A stretch of 64,000 nucleotides of DNA, taken from positions 1 through 64,000 of the forward strand of contig JAFPVR010000055.1 of NCBI GenBank assembly GCA_017395245.1, in the 5' to 3' direction. The DNA is from Bacteroidales bacterium (GTDB lineage: Bacteria > Bacteroidota > Bacteroidia > Bacteroidales > WCHB1-69). The position numbers and the translations under genes were made by a program. Each line of letters begins with the position of its first letter. The stretch's first letter is position 1. The notes under the pieces were generated by a model. That model was given only the letters and a program-made list of their open reading frames with translations, was not told the origin of the DNA and searched no databases. Shown one piece after another: positions 17,717 through 27,433 of this stretch.

Positions 17717-18664
17717 TCAATTCTGATACAATCCGCGCCCGGTTTTCACCAGCCGGCCGCTGTCGCGAAGATCGACAATCAATCGGTCGAGGATGCCGTT
17801 GACGAACACCTTGCTCTTGTCGGAGCTGTACCATTTCGCCAGCTCAATATACTCGTTCAAGGTGACTTTGATGGGCACGGAAGGGAACTCAAGCAACTCG
17901 CACAATGCCATCTGCATGAGCAGCATATCCATGCTTATCACGCGCTCCAGCTCCCAGTTCTGCAGCTTCGCCTCCACCATCTTCGTATATTCATCGGCGT
18001 TTTCGAGGGTTTTGCGGAAAAGCTGCCGACAGAACTGCTCATCCTCGTCGCTCTTGAATAGCGTGGCAATCTTGCAGTTGTCGCCGTCCTCCTCCTTGAA
18101 TTCCTTCACGTTCTGGTAGAACATCAGCATCGCTTCTTCATAATCGTCAATCCAATGGGTGTTTTTCTCACCCAAAAACCAGTGTAACAGGTCGTTCGTC
18201 GCGAAAACCTTCTCTATGACAGCCAGCACGAGCTTCTTGTCCGACTTGTAATCGCTTTCGCGCGTGGACATGTAAACCTCGTATTCCGGCAGTTGCTCAA
18301 TCTCACGGAACAGTTTGGAAATCAGGTCGGTATCATTCTCCCAAAGGACATGGTAACGGGGCCACAACTGTTTGAGCGTCAGATTGTTCTCCATCTGCCA
18401 AATAACCTTGTTGTTCACGAACTTCATGTTCGGGTTCAGGTCTTCCTCCGTCGGATTATACTTCTCCTTCATGCTGTCCAGCTTCTTCATGCGGTAAAAG
18501 GCGATTTCCGGCAGCAGGGCGAAAAGCCACAGGAAAAGTTCGTAGCACTCGCGTATCGACTTCACCAAATTCATCTCATACGTGCGGACTTCCGCCTTCG
18601 GGTTGGCGTTGTAGGCATACAGTGCCTGCATCGTCTTGATTCTCAAATATCGCCTACTAACCAT
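17717..18664 (-). CDS. nusB: Transcription antitermination factor NusB
   Basis: This 315-residue protein is the long Bacteroidota form of NusB, which binds boxA RNA with NusE/S10 during rRNA transcription. The start MVSRRYLRIKTMQALYAY is characteristic. The true NusB fold is in the C-terminal half: WELERVISMDMLLMQMALCELLEFPSVPIKVTLNEYIELAKWYSSDKSKVFVNGILD. The N-terminal half is the lineage-specific extension. It is part of the conserved nusB-yajC-coaE run. Confidence 0.92.
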   Translation of the reverse strand: MVSRRYLRIKTMQALYAYNANPKAEVRTYEMNLVKSIRECYELFLWLFALLPEIAFYRMKKLDSMKEKYNPTEEDLNPNMKFVNNKVIWQMENNLTLKQLWPRYHVLWENDTDLISKLFREIEQLPEYEVYMSTRESDYKSDKKLVLAVIEKVFATNDLLHWFLGEKNTHWIDDYEEAMLMFYQNVKEFKEEDGDNCKIATLFKSDEDEQFCRQLFRKTLENADEYTKMVEAKLQNWELERVISMDMLLMQMALCELLEFPSVPIKVTLNEYIELAKWYSSDKSKVFVNGILDRLIVDLRDSGRLVKTGRGLYQN

Positions 18665-18688
18665 GATAACTAACTGGCTTTATGTGGT

Positions 18689-19636
18689 TTACTTCAATGT
18701 AAAATAGGTTTCACCGAGGAACTGGTCATCCGTGTAGAGCTGCACACTGTACTGACCCTTGATGGCCTTGTCGTCGGACATCAGATCCCAGTTCAACGTG
18801 ATATTCTCGGCCTTGTTGTTGTAATTCACGACCGTTTTGCAGGAATACTGCAGCCGCTGGCCGTTGTGTACGAACGAATAGGTATCGCCGCTGCCCATGG
18901 TGAGCACCTTGCCGGTCTCCGGGATGGCGATACGGCAATAGACATTCACGGGACCAGGCTCAATCAGCGAGTTCTCACCCAACATCAGCGTCGTCTTGAT
19001 GCGCTTCACCTTGTTGGCCTTCTCGGTCGGCTCCTCGGTGCCCTTGTTGCGCACCAAATAGCCCGCACTCTTGATATTGTAAGCCTTGAAAACGGCGGCA
19101 TTGCTGATTTTCTGAGAGAGATCCTCGTTGGATTTCTGCATCGTGCGGGTCACTTCGCGCTCCTGCTCCAAATCGGCACGAACTTGCAGGTTCTCCTCCT
19201 TCAGCGCCTTGTTCTCCTGATAGAGTTTGTCCATCTCCTGGACATACTCCTGCGAGATGTTCTGCAGACGCGCCAACTGTTTCTTAATGCGGTTATAGTC
19301 AGCCTGCGAGTTAATCAGCTTCTCAATCTCAGCAGCACTCGCCATAATGATGCTGTCCTTCTCGCTCAACTGGTCGGAAAGCTCGCCGTACTGCTCCTTG
19401 ATGCGGTTGTGTTCCGCCAACAGGGAGTCCAACTCGCTCCGGAGTTCCATATTCTGGCTCTCCACCTGCTGATACACCGTGTTTATCGTCGGTTTGGCGA
19501 AGCGGGCGAAGTAAATCGTGGTGCACAGGAACACCCCTGCCAAAGCACCCAGGATGATGACCCATTTCTTCAACGGGTTGTTTTGATTTGAATTTTGGGT
19601 TTGACCCGCATAATTCATCGAACTCGTGGTTTCCAT
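18689..19636 (-). CDS. Membrane-anchored coiled-coil protein, function unknown
   Basis: This 315-residue protein has a short polar N-terminus rich in Asn/Gln, one membrane helix (about 27-47, WVIILGALAGVFLCTTIYFA), a long coiled coil (about 55-180, with repeated EL/LxxE patterns) and a C-terminal beta-rich domain (about 190-315: TLMLGENSLIEPGPVNVYCRI...). I do not recognise a named family with certainty; similar proteins are widespread and uncharacterised in Bacteroidota. The anchor, coiled coil and extracytoplasmic beta domain suggest an envelope spacer or partner. It lies 24 nt upstream of nusB and 68 nt downstream of the phosphatase gene. Confidence 0.6.
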   Translation of the reverse strand: METTSSMNYAGQTQNSNQNNPLKKWVIILGALAGVFLCTTIYFARFAKPTINTVYQQVESQNMELRSELDSLLAEHNRIKEQYGELSDQLSEKDSIIMASAAEIEKLINSQADYNRIKKQLARLQNISQEYVQEMDKLYQENKALKEENLQVRADLEQEREVTRTMQKSNEDLSQKISNAAVFKAYNIKSAGYLVRNKGTEEPTEKANKVKRIKTTLMLGENSLIEPGPVNVYCRIAIPETGKVLTMGSGDTYSFVHNGQRLQYSCKTVVNYNNKAENITLNWDLMSDDKAIKGQYSVQLYTDDQFLGETYFTLK

Positions 19637-19704
19637 ATTGATTTATTTTAACTTTTCGTGATTGTGATTAACGTCTCTTGCCTGAAAAAATTATACCCCG
19701 GAAT

Positions 19705-21351
19705 TTATTTTGTCACCAAATATTTACGCAGTTCCTTCGGGAGATAAAACGTATTGGTTTTGTCCATATAGACTATCACGGACGAGAGATCGACCCGCTT
19801 ATCATTCACCATGACATAATTGTTGTAACTCTCTGCAACCAAGATGTTTTTCTTGTTTTTGACGGTCAAACGACGATTATACTTGTCTACACTGTCGATT
19901 TTCACCTCAAAGCCGTCGAAGACTTCCTGATGTCGGGCATAAATGTCCTCGGTGAGTTTCGCCATATCGTTCTCCAACCCCATCTGACTGGCCATGTAAT
20001 TGAAGATGTCAATGTTGGTTTGGACGCCGTGGAGCACGTCGTTCTTCGAGTTGTACATAGCCAAGAAAACATTCTCGATGGTATGGCCGAAGGTGGTGAA
20101 ACCGAAGTAGGTGCGACCGTAAAGAATCTGGCTGAGCATCTTGCACATCGAGAGATTGTTCTTGCGTTGCTCGTACGGAATCGGGGAGTTGCTATAGTCG
20201 CTGCCCGTCGTCAGATAGGTGATTTCGGCGGGTTGCGGGGTGAAGCCAAAGTAGGTCTCGAAAAGCTGCGGCCATTCGGTGGTGTCAGCCTTTTTGAGTT
20301 TTTCACCCATCGACCAGCACGACAGCTTGTAGTTGTCGATGGGGCTCATGAGCTGCTTGAGTGACAATTTGTCGTAACCGTCGTTGCAGGCTTTGATATT
20401 GCCGAGGGTGACGGCACCGGTACCGTGGTCGGCGAGGATAATGACAGCGGTTTCGCCGTTCTCCTTGGCAAAATGGAATGCCTCGCCGCAAGCCTTGTCA
20501 AACTCAATGAATTCGATCATGGCGTTCTTGGCATCGTTGTCGTGCGCCGCCCAGTCGACCTTGCTGCCTTCCACCATCAGGAAGAAGCCGTTCTCATTTT
20601 TTGAAAGCAGGTCGATGGCCTTGCGGGTCATCTCCGCGATGGACGGGATTTGCTGATGGTCGGCCTCCAACCAATAGGGGACGGAACTCTCGCCGAACAA
20701 CGCCCAGACGGGTGCTTTCGTGCAGTTCCGAAAACCTTGGATGTCATCCAAATAGATGCTATAGCCTTCGTTCTTCAAATCTTGCTGATAATTGTCCTTG
20801 AGATAGCTGACACCGCCGCCCATCACCACATCGAGGTGGTTGTGGACCATCTGCGGGATAATGACGCTGTAACGACCGCGCTTGTAGGAGTGTGCAGAAC
20901 AGTCGGCGGGAGTGGCATGCGGGAACTCGCAAGTGAAGACCAGACCTGTGGATTTATGCTGGAGGATTTTGGCGGCCTCCAAAAGTGTGGCCAACGGCTG
21001 GTAGGCGCGGTTGGCATCAACGGGCACCAAATCATGGTCCGTGGCCACCGGATAGGTGGAAACAAAACCGGTCTGCGAAGGCATACCTGTCACATAGCAG
21101 GAAGTCGTCGGGGCGGAATCGCCGATGGGCGCATCCGACGAATGGGTGCGCACAAGACCGCAGACGTATGGGTCGATGTTCAGGGTTGTCTGAGTGGGGT
21201 CCAGATAGGTCTGGTACCAACGAGCACACGACAGCAGGCTCGTGGAGGTGCCGTCGGTAATCAACAATATCACGTTTTTGACGGGCTTCGGTTGCGCCAT
21301 CGTAAATAACACCGTGATAATCAATAAGGTAAAAAGAACGAAACGTCTCAT
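19705..21351 (-). CDS. Alkaline phosphatase
   Basis: This 548-residue protein has a signal peptide (MRRFVLFTLLIITVLFTMA) and the alkaline phosphatase superfamily core: metal-binding D33 in LLITDGTS, nucleophile S79 in GDSAPTT, the metal site VEGSKVDWAAHDND, the DHGTG block (ADHGTGAV) and the late His in FTTFGHTIENV. It should hydrolyse phosphomonoesters in the periplasm. It has its own -7 box. I see no pho-box-like signal. The length is within the usual range for the family. Confidence 0.92.
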   Translation of the reverse strand: MRRFVLFTLLIITVLFTMAQPKPVKNVILLITDGTSTSLLSCARWYQTYLDPTQTTLNIDPYVCGLVRTHSSDAPIGDSAPTTSCYVTGMPSQTGFVSTYPVATDHDLVPVDANRAYQPLATLLEAAKILQHKSTGLVFTCEFPHATPADCSAHSYKRGRYSVIIPQMVHNHLDVVMGGGVSYLKDNYQQDLKNEGYSIYLDDIQGFRNCTKAPVWALFGESSVPYWLEADHQQIPSIAEMTRKAIDLLSKNENGFFLMVEGSKVDWAAHDNDAKNAMIEFIEFDKACGEAFHFAKENGETAVIILADHGTGAVTLGNIKACNDGYDKLSLKQLMSPIDNYKLSCWSMGEKLKKADTTEWPQLFETYFGFTPQPAEITYLTTGSDYSNSPIPYEQRKNNLSMCKMLSQILYGRTYFGFTTFGHTIENVFLAMYNSKNDVLHGVQTNIDIFNYMASQMGLENDMAKLTEDIYARHQEVFDGFEVKIDSVDKYNRRLTVKNKKNILVAESYNNYVMVNDKRVDLSSVIVYMDKTNTFYLPKELRKYLVTK

Positions 21352-21373
21352 ATTTTTCGCGTTTTAAAACGGG

Positions 21374-21381
21374 CAAAGGTA
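21374..21381 (-). promoter_or_regulatory. -7 box for the alkaline phosphatase gene
   Basis: The minus strand reads TACCTTTG followed by C, 23 nt before the start codon at 21351. Confidence 0.6.
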
Positions 21382-21420
21382 CATAATTTTTGAATACAAA
21401 CGAGTAGTTTAATATGCAAT

Positions 21421-21450
21421 TGTAGAGACGCGCCATGGCACGTCTCTACA
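21421..21450. repeat. GTAGAGACG-family palindrome, copy 2
   Basis: A 30-bp palindrome with one mismatched pair: TGTAGAGACG on the left, GCCATGGC in the centre and CGTCTCTACA on the right. It lies between the phosphatase promoter and the 3' end of ispF. Confidence 0.85.
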
Positions 21451-21482
21451 ACGGAAATTTCATACGAACTCGGAAAAAATCA

Positions 21483-21962
21483 TCACGTTTTCCGCAACGT
21501 CACGGCGGCCACGGCGGCGATACCTTCGCCCGCGCCCGTGAAACCCATTTTCTCGTTGGTCTTGGCCTTTACTGCGATGTTTTCGGAAGAGACACCCAAC
21601 ATTTCAGACAGTTTGAGGATAATGTCGTCAATATACGGTTTCATCTTGGGTTTCTCCAACACAAGCGTGCAATCAAGGTTGTTCACCATCCAATCCTTGG
21701 CATGGACAACCTCCACCACCCTTGCGAGCAACTGCATACTGTCGGCGTTTTTGTAGGTGTCGTCGGTGTCGGGGAACCAAGTGCCGATGTCCTTCAAGCC
21801 CGCCGCGCCAAGCAAGGCATCGCACACGGCATGAAGGAGCACATCTCCGTCAGAATGCGCCGCCAATCCCAACTCGTATGGAATGGCTACGCCCCCGATG
21901 ACCAACGGTCTATCAGGGGCGAACCTATGGGAATCATATCCAAATCCAACTCGAAAATCCAT
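21483..21962 (-). CDS. ispF: 2-C-methyl-D-erythritol 2,4-cyclodiphosphate synthase
   Basis: This 159-residue enzyme of the MEP isoprenoid pathway closes the cyclic diphosphate with release of CMP. The zinc-binding residues D10 and H12 are in GYDSHRF, and the family blocks AHSDGDVLLHAVCDALLGA, DIGTWFPDTD, NLDCTLVLEKPK and NEKMGFTGAGEGIAAVA are all present. It is full length. It follows porV on the same strand, across a 62-nt gap of 7-bp repeats and a hairpin. Confidence 0.97.
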   Translation of the reverse strand: MDFRVGFGYDSHRFAPDRPLVIGGVAIPYELGLAAHSDGDVLLHAVCDALLGAAGLKDIGTWFPDTDDTYKNADSMQLLARVVEVVHAKDWMVNNLDCTLVLEKPKMKPYIDDIILKLSEMLGVSSENIAVKAKTNEKMGFTGAGEGIAAVAAVTLRKT

Positions 21963-21972
21963 TATTTAAAAT

Positions 21973-22022
21973 GGTTAATGGTTATTGGTCATTGGTTATT
22001 GAAGGTTTAGGGGCACCTTCAA
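21973..22022. repeat. 7-bp array plus hairpin between porV and ispF
   Basis: Four heptads (GGTTAAT, GGTTATT, GGTCATT, GGTTATT) at 21973-22000 precede a hairpin with arms TTGAAGGT and ACCTTCAA (21999-22022). Read with the genes, the hairpin comes right after the porV stop and the heptads fill the ispF leader. Confidence 0.65.
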
Positions 22023-22024
22023 TC

Positions 22025-23278
22025 TTATTTTAAACGACCTTGTTTCTTGATCTCATCCTTGTTGGTGGAGACGAAATCGAAGTTGAGGGTGAAGCGCAAG
22101 GTGTTGGCCAGCGGGTGATACTGCTTGGTGGCGATCAGGTAGGAGACATCGATACCGAAGATGCTGTACTTGATACCGGCGCCAACGGAAAGGAACTGAC
22201 GGTTGCCTTTGTACTGGCTTTCGTGGAAATAGCCGAGACGCACGAAAAAGAGGTTACGGTAGCTGTACTCAGCGCCCAACGCCCACATAATCTCACGCAT
22301 CTCCTCCTTGAATCCAAGCGGTGCGTCATAGAACGACTGAATCATGCCCTGCGGCACGGAAACATCAGGGTTCATACCGGCATTGATAACGGGGTTGCCG
22401 GCATTGTCATACACAATGTGTCCCGTCACGCTGTCGATCAAATAGATAGGATTTGTAGGGACCAACAGTTTGTTGATTTCACCGTTGACAGCCAACTTGT
22501 TGTAGCCGTCGAAGTCCATCTCATAACCGATACCCAACTTGAGGTTGGTGGGCAAGAAGTCACGACGCAATGTTCCAGAGGAATAAGACATCTTATTGCC
22601 CATGTTGGAAATGCACAATCCGGCACGCAACGTGCTGTTCTCAAATGCTTTGACATCAAAATCCTGCTCGTAGAAGAGGGAGATGTCAGCGGCACCGGCC
22701 ATACCAGCTCTTGTCTCCTCACCGCCCACAAACTGGCCGGCGGTCAGGTTGGAATAGATGAAGCGCGGCGTAATGGCGATGGAGAGTTGGTCGATCAGCT
22801 TGCGTGAATAGGTGAAGTCGATGGCGAACTCATTGGGGTTCTGGGTGCTCATCAGCTGACCTTGGTCATCCATGAACTCAATGTCACCCAAGGAGAAGTA
22901 ACGCAGCGACATGGCAATGGCGTCCATATCGGTGATGCGCCAATAACCGGCGAGGTAGGCCAGGTTGATATCGTTCACCAACTGGCGCAACCAGGGGCTG
23001 TAAGAAACGCTGAAACCAAATTTGTTCTCATTGAAGACATACTTCGCAGGGTTGTAGCTTTGGGAGTTGGCGTCGGCGGAGGTGGCACATCCGATGTCAC
23101 CCATAGCGCCGGCACGGCTGTCCGGAGCGATAGACAGGAACGGCACCGCCGTGGTGATGGCGTTCAGCTCCTGACCTGTCAGCTGGCCGGGGTTTAAGGC
23201 TCCTTTACTGTCCTGCGCGAAGACTCGCACGGTTGTAAAAAGTAGAACACAGGTTAAAACAGTAACTGTTTTTTTCAT
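22025..23278 (-). CDS. porV: T9SS outer-membrane protein PorV (LptO)
   Basis: This 417-residue protein is a FadL-type barrel that shuttles T9SS cargo from the outer-membrane translocon to the PorU attachment complex. It has a signal peptide (MKKTVTVLTCVLLFTTVRVFAQ). The family blocks ITTAVPFLSIAPDSRAGAMGDIGCAT, NPAKYVF and FGFSVSYSPWLRQLV are near the N-terminus, and the barrel ends in LNFDFV followed by a short basic tail. I chose the Met at 23278 because it begins a good signal peptide; 23293 is also possible. It lies just downstream of porU, as in Porphyromonas. Confidence 0.94.
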   Translation of the reverse strand: MKKTVTVLTCVLLFTTVRVFAQDSKGALNPGQLTGQELNAITTAVPFLSIAPDSRAGAMGDIGCATSADANSQSYNPAKYVFNENKFGFSVSYSPWLRQLVNDINLAYLAGYWRITDMDAIAMSLRYFSLGDIEFMDDQGQLMSTQNPNEFAIDFTYSRKLIDQLSIAITPRFIYSNLTAGQFVGGEETRAGMAGAADISLFYEQDFDVKAFENSTLRAGLCISNMGNKMSYSSGTLRRDFLPTNLKLGIGYEMDFDGYNKLAVNGEINKLLVPTNPIYLIDSVTGHIVYDNAGNPVINAGMNPDVSVPQGMIQSFYDAPLGFKEEMREIMWALGAEYSYRNLFFVRLGYFHESQYKGNRQFLSVGAGIKYSIFGIDVSYLIATKQYHPLANTLRFTLNFDFVSTNKDEIKKQGRLK

Positions 23279-23407
23279 AACTTGCTTGTTCATTGGTAGT
23301 TTTGAGTTTTTATAACTTGTTAATACTATAATTAATTCCAAAAAAAACTATGCGTTAACGGCCTTTCGTCTGTTTTATTATATCCATCGAAAAAAAATTT
23401 TTCATGG

Positions 23408-26400
23408 TCACAAAATCACCAGTTTCTCAATCGTTTCGGCGGTCTGGCCGTCTTGGTTTTTCACGCGAACACGATAGAGGTAGGTGCCTTTCGCCAACTT
23501 GTCGCCATAGTCGTCCAAACCGTCCCAGGAGATGGCCCGACAACGGTTTCCTTCCATGTACTGACTGTCGTACAGCGTTTTAACCAACTTGCCGGAAATC
23601 GTATAGATATTGACTTGGATGTCGAACGTGCCGCCGGGCTGGTTGTGCTCAAAATAGAAGTCGGTGTGCGTGGTGAACGGATTCGGATAGTTCAGCACAT
23701 GGCTCAACTCGAATTTGTCCTCACTCACCACCCGGAAAGTCAGCTCCTGCTCTGCACTGTTGTTGTTGACATCCCACGCCCGCACGGAAATCGTATGCTC
23801 GCCGGGAGCCAGTTCACTCAGCTGATAACGAACTGTACCGCAGTTGAAACTGTCCTTTTCGGTCTGGTAATAGTCGTTCAGCACAATCTTGGAGCCCGAA
23901 TTGCGGTCCAGCACACCCGTCAGGTCGTGCCCAATACCGTTCCCGGTGGTGTTGATGCCGAAGTTGTCGGAAATCTTGGCAATCAACGTCGGGCTCGTGC
24001 CGGTGACACCTCCGTTGACAAAGTTCTCGTCGTTCATAAAAAGCTCTATCACAGGACATTCGTCATCTTGAATACCGTTGGTGTCCATACCGCCGATGAT
24101 GAAATCCGTGAACGCGCCCGACGCATCCTCATGGTCGGCCCGGGCGTAATAGCTGATTCGCCCATTCCCAAAGCTATAGTCGATGTCCTTGGGTACGTAG
24201 AAGGAGAACTTGAAGCGCCCGTCCTTGACCGACACATTGCCCTTGAAGAGGATGCTTTTCTGCACCTCGAACTCGAACGGCTCATAATACGGGGCAGGGT
24301 CGTTGATCAAGGTGGTGGCCATCACTTTCTTGTCATAAACAGACGGGAACAATGTCCCGTTGAAAGCCGTGAGTGTCTGCAAGTTATCGTCCGTCACACG
24401 GCCGCAGACCGTCACCTTCGACAGGGCGCGCACCGTGTCGGTGGCATTTCCCACCGCCTGCGCGTTGATGGAGTCGGTGACAATATTATATTTAGGTACG
24501 GACAATTTGATGGAGGGGTCGCCAAACATGACGAACATGCAAAGGTCATTGCCCTTTCCGCCCGACGGTGCGCCACTCAGGTTTTTCGCCTTTCGATGCA
24601 AATCGCTTATCGACAAATAGTTGCCGTTCTCATCCTTCTGAAACATCTGCGTGAAGAAATTGCGACCGAAAATGTTGTTCGGCAGCGACCACGCCTCGCG
24701 CGCGGCAGCAATAACCGCCACAGGACCGCCCTCGTTGCTGAAGAACATGAGGTCTGAGGGAGACTGGATTATCCGATCGTAAAAGGCGAAGGTGCAGGAC
24801 AGCGAAATGAGGCCCGGCATGTTGTATTTGTTGTTCCAACGGCTGATGTCGGAGTTCTCCAGGATGCGCTCCGCCGCCCAGCCGTCCTTCCCGCTGTGCC
24901 CTATATACATATAGAACAACGCGCCTCGGTTCATCCGGTTGTTGATGTCGGTCACCGCGTCGGGGTAGCGTTGCCCGCCGGCATTGGACACCTGCTGGTA
25001 AGCGTCGAGGTAGATCTTGTCGAAATTGATGTTCGGGTTGTACTGCGCCACCTTCTCGGTGAAGAGGTCCGCATTGGAGACGAAATCGTTGTGCTCCTCA
25101 TCATCCGCCACAAATGCCATGATGTTGCGCCAGTCGCCGAAGTTGGAAATCTGCGACGAATTTTCCGACACGAGGTTCCGCTTTTCGGTGTACCGGATGC
25201 TCTTGTCCACCGCCACAGCCGCCTGCGACACACTCGTGCAAGGGAAACGGCCAATGCCCAAATCGTACAAGCCATCGCCGTTGTAGCCTTCACCTTCGTC
25301 AAGCAATCCTAACGCGTCATCATTGGTGTATTGGGCTCGAATGTCAGATATGTACTTGTACTGCGGCATCGACATGTCGCCTACATATTCCACATTGTAT
25401 TGGAAATTAGGTACATAAATCGCCGTTCCTTGCGCCCTTCCCCGAAAATCGTAGCTCGGACGACCAAACAGCAGCAGGTACTTGGGATAGGCTTTGTTGG
25501 TGCGGTCGTAAATCATCCGCATATAGTTGCGGATGGCGATAGGATCCTGCGAGCCGCTGGAAAACTCGTTGTAGACCTGCTGCGGGGTGACAACCTTCAC
25601 GCTCAGTCCGTCATTCTCGGCACGAAACTGCGCCAATCGGTTGGCCTGCTGCAAGAAATCGGGATGCGCCACAATCACCATATCGACGTTGCCCGTACCA
25701 TGCAAATTTTGATTGGATACAGATGACAACGGATTAACAGTCAAATAGTTGGTTCCGTCAAAGGCAATAAACTCGCGCAGACTGTCCGTGTGGGCTTTGA
25801 AATGGGAACCTTGTCCGTCACCTGTAAGGGCAAGGCGCACAGATTGCGACGGGTCGGTGACATCCCAAACGGAAGCGGAGGCACTGACACTCTGCAAGTT
25901 GAACTGTGTGACATTGCCGACACCGACCGTCGAGAGGTTGCGGAAGGCGGTCTGCCCGCCACGCAGGGTCAGCGCACAGGGCACCTCGACCTCAATCCAG
26001 TCGAGATAGCCCACCGAGGAAGAGGTCGGCTTGTTGTAGGTCAGCTGCACATCCAAATCCCGCGACGCAGCGTTGAACGACAGGTCGCCGGTGGTGATGC
26101 AGACCAGCAGGGAGCCGCTGGTGGCACGCAGGTTGAAGCTGCCCGCCGCCACCTGGTTGACTTTGCCCTGGAAGTTAGAGACCGTGGAAGCCGAAGCGGC
26201 CGCCCGCACCGACAATCGGCCTTGCCCCGTGGGCACTCCCGGAAGCCGGAAGTAATAGTCGTGCGACAGCGTTATGTCGTAACGGTCGCCGAACCAGGTT
26301 TTCCCCGACTCGCTCAAATTGATGGCATCCTCCTCAAAGAAGCCGAAGTAAGTGAAATCCTGAACCGTCTTATTGGCATTAAGGCTCTCGTTGTCAACCG

Positions 26401-27295
26401 TTTGCATACGTTTTTTCGTCCCAACACCCGGGGTCTGCGTCACAAAGTAGTATGAATCATCGGAATAGATGTTGTAGGCGTGTGTAAACCGCTGACTGGC
26501 TGAATCATAGCTGACACGATGGGGCGACAGTCCATAGAAGAGGAAGTAGTCGCCGTTGTCAAAGGAGCCGTCACCGCCGTCGTGCATCTCCAAGGGCAGT
26601 TCCGACAAGTCGTCCACACGCGGATCGTCGTTGCGTTCGGACAGCATCATGCCGCCGTTGCCGAAAACCGCAAGCTGGGACGATGTGATAGGCGATGACA
26701 TCCCCATTGCTGTAAGATCCTGATACGTAACTTTATAGACACCCGTCTCCGTCAGCGAGAACTGATACCACTGGCCGGTGGCGAGCACCGACTGCGCAGC
26801 ATACCCCCGAGTGCCCTTACGGGCTTTCGCATTCATGCCGGTGATTTCCAAGGTCACGGAGGTCAACTTCTGGTAGCGGCCGGGGGCGGTCTCCACGATT
26901 GGAATGAAATAGAGCCGCGCAAAGACGTCATGGCGGTCGTAAGCAGAACTTATTTCATACTTAACAGATTGATTATGAAAATCTTGAGGCACAAGTGCCG
27001 CCTCTTGTGCGGTCATCTCCTCAAACTCCTGCGACACCACCTTGACATTGTAGTCGGAGAAAAAAATATCAACAGGGATGGCCTCATAAAAAACCGGCAG
27101 ATCGGGGAAATCATATCCGTAAGTGGCGTTTTCGAAGGTGAGAAACGTCTGTTGGGAACCGTCCGAGAAGGTGTTCTGGAAGGGTTCTCCCCAGCGGATT
27201 GAATATTTTTTTTGTATCGTTTGTGCCTGAATATCAACGATTTGAAAACTTACTAAAATAAAAATTACAATCTGTACCCAAGATTTCTTTGTCAT
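23408..27295 (-). CDS. porU: T9SS sortase PorU (gingipain-like C25 peptidase)
   Basis: This 1295-residue protein removes the C-terminal sorting domain of T9SS cargo and attaches the cargo to lipopolysaccharide at the cell surface. It has a signal peptide and a central C25 caspase-like domain with His800 in YIGHSG and Cys834 in LSLSCTF, a spacing almost the same as in Porphyromonas PorU. It ends in its own T9SS-type C-terminal domain (LNYPNPFT, TISGKLVKTLYD, LAKGTYLYRVRVKN). It is followed by porV after 129 nt. No clear -7 box is visible upstream. Confidence 0.94.
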   Translation of the reverse strand: MTKKSWVQIVIFILVSFQIVDIQAQTIQKKYSIRWGEPFQNTFSDGSQQTFLTFENATYGYDFPDLPVFYEAIPVDIFFSDYNVKVVSQEFEEMTAQEAALVPQDFHNQSVKYEISSAYDRHDVFARLYFIPIVETAPGRYQKLTSVTLEITGMNAKARKGTRGYAAQSVLATGQWYQFSLTETGVYKVTYQDLTAMGMSSPITSSQLAVFGNGGMMLSERNDDPRVDDLSELPLEMHDGGDGSFDNGDYFLFYGLSPHRVSYDSASQRFTHAYNIYSDDSYYFVTQTPGVGTKKRMQTVDNESLNANKTVQDFTYFGFFEEDAINLSESGKTWFGDRYDITLSHDYYFRLPGVPTGQGRLSVRAAASASTVSNFQGKVNQVAAGSFNLRATSGSLLVCITTGDLSFNAASRDLDVQLTYNKPTSSSVGYLDWIEVEVPCALTLRGGQTAFRNLSTVGVGNVTQFNLQSVSASASVWDVTDPSQSVRLALTGDGQGSHFKAHTDSLREFIAFDGTNYLTVNPLSSVSNQNLHGTGNVDMVIVAHPDFLQQANRLAQFRAENDGLSVKVVTPQQVYNEFSSGSQDPIAIRNYMRMIYDRTNKAYPKYLLLFGRPSYDFRGRAQGTAIYVPNFQYNVEYVGDMSMPQYKYISDIRAQYTNDDALGLLDEGEGYNGDGLYDLGIGRFPCTSVSQAAVAVDKSIRYTEKRNLVSENSSQISNFGDWRNIMAFVADDEEHNDFVSNADLFTEKVAQYNPNINFDKIYLDAYQQVSNAGGQRYPDAVTDINNRMNRGALFYMYIGHSGKDGWAAERILENSDISRWNNKYNMPGLISLSCTFAFYDRIIQSPSDLMFFSNEGGPVAVIAAAREAWSLPNNIFGRNFFTQMFQKDENGNYLSISDLHRKAKNLSGAPSGGKGNDLCMFVMFGDPSIKLSVPKYNIVTDSINAQAVGNATDTVRALSKVTVCGRVTDDNLQTLTAFNGTLFPSVYDKKVMATTLINDPAPYYEPFEFEVQKSILFKGNVSVKDGRFKFSFYVPKDIDYSFGNGRISYYARADHEDASGAFTDFIIGGMDTNGIQDDECPVIELFMNDENFVNGGVTGTSPTLIAKISDNFGINTTGNGIGHDLTGVLDRNSGSKIVLNDYYQTEKDSFNCGTVRYQLSELAPGEHTISVRAWDVNNNSAEQELTFRVVSEDKFELSHVLNYPNPFTTHTDFYFEHNQPGGTFDIQVNIYTISGKLVKTLYDSQYMEGNRCRAISWDGLDDYGDKLAKGTYLYRVRVKNQDGQTAETIEKLVIL

Positions 27296-27403
27296 TTTCC
27301 GTTATTTAAGTGTGAACCTCACAATAATCCATAACGAAATGACGTTGTAATTATTGCAGGAAAAATTGTAACAAAAAAGAGGTCAAAGCGTTTAATAATT
27401 TTG

Positions 27404-27411
27404 TATCTTTG
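27404..27411 (+). promoter_or_regulatory. -7 box for porP-porK
   Basis: TATCTTTG followed by C lies 22 nt before the porP ATG. Confidence 0.65.
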
Positions 27412-27433
27412 CCCGCTATAAATATAAACGAAT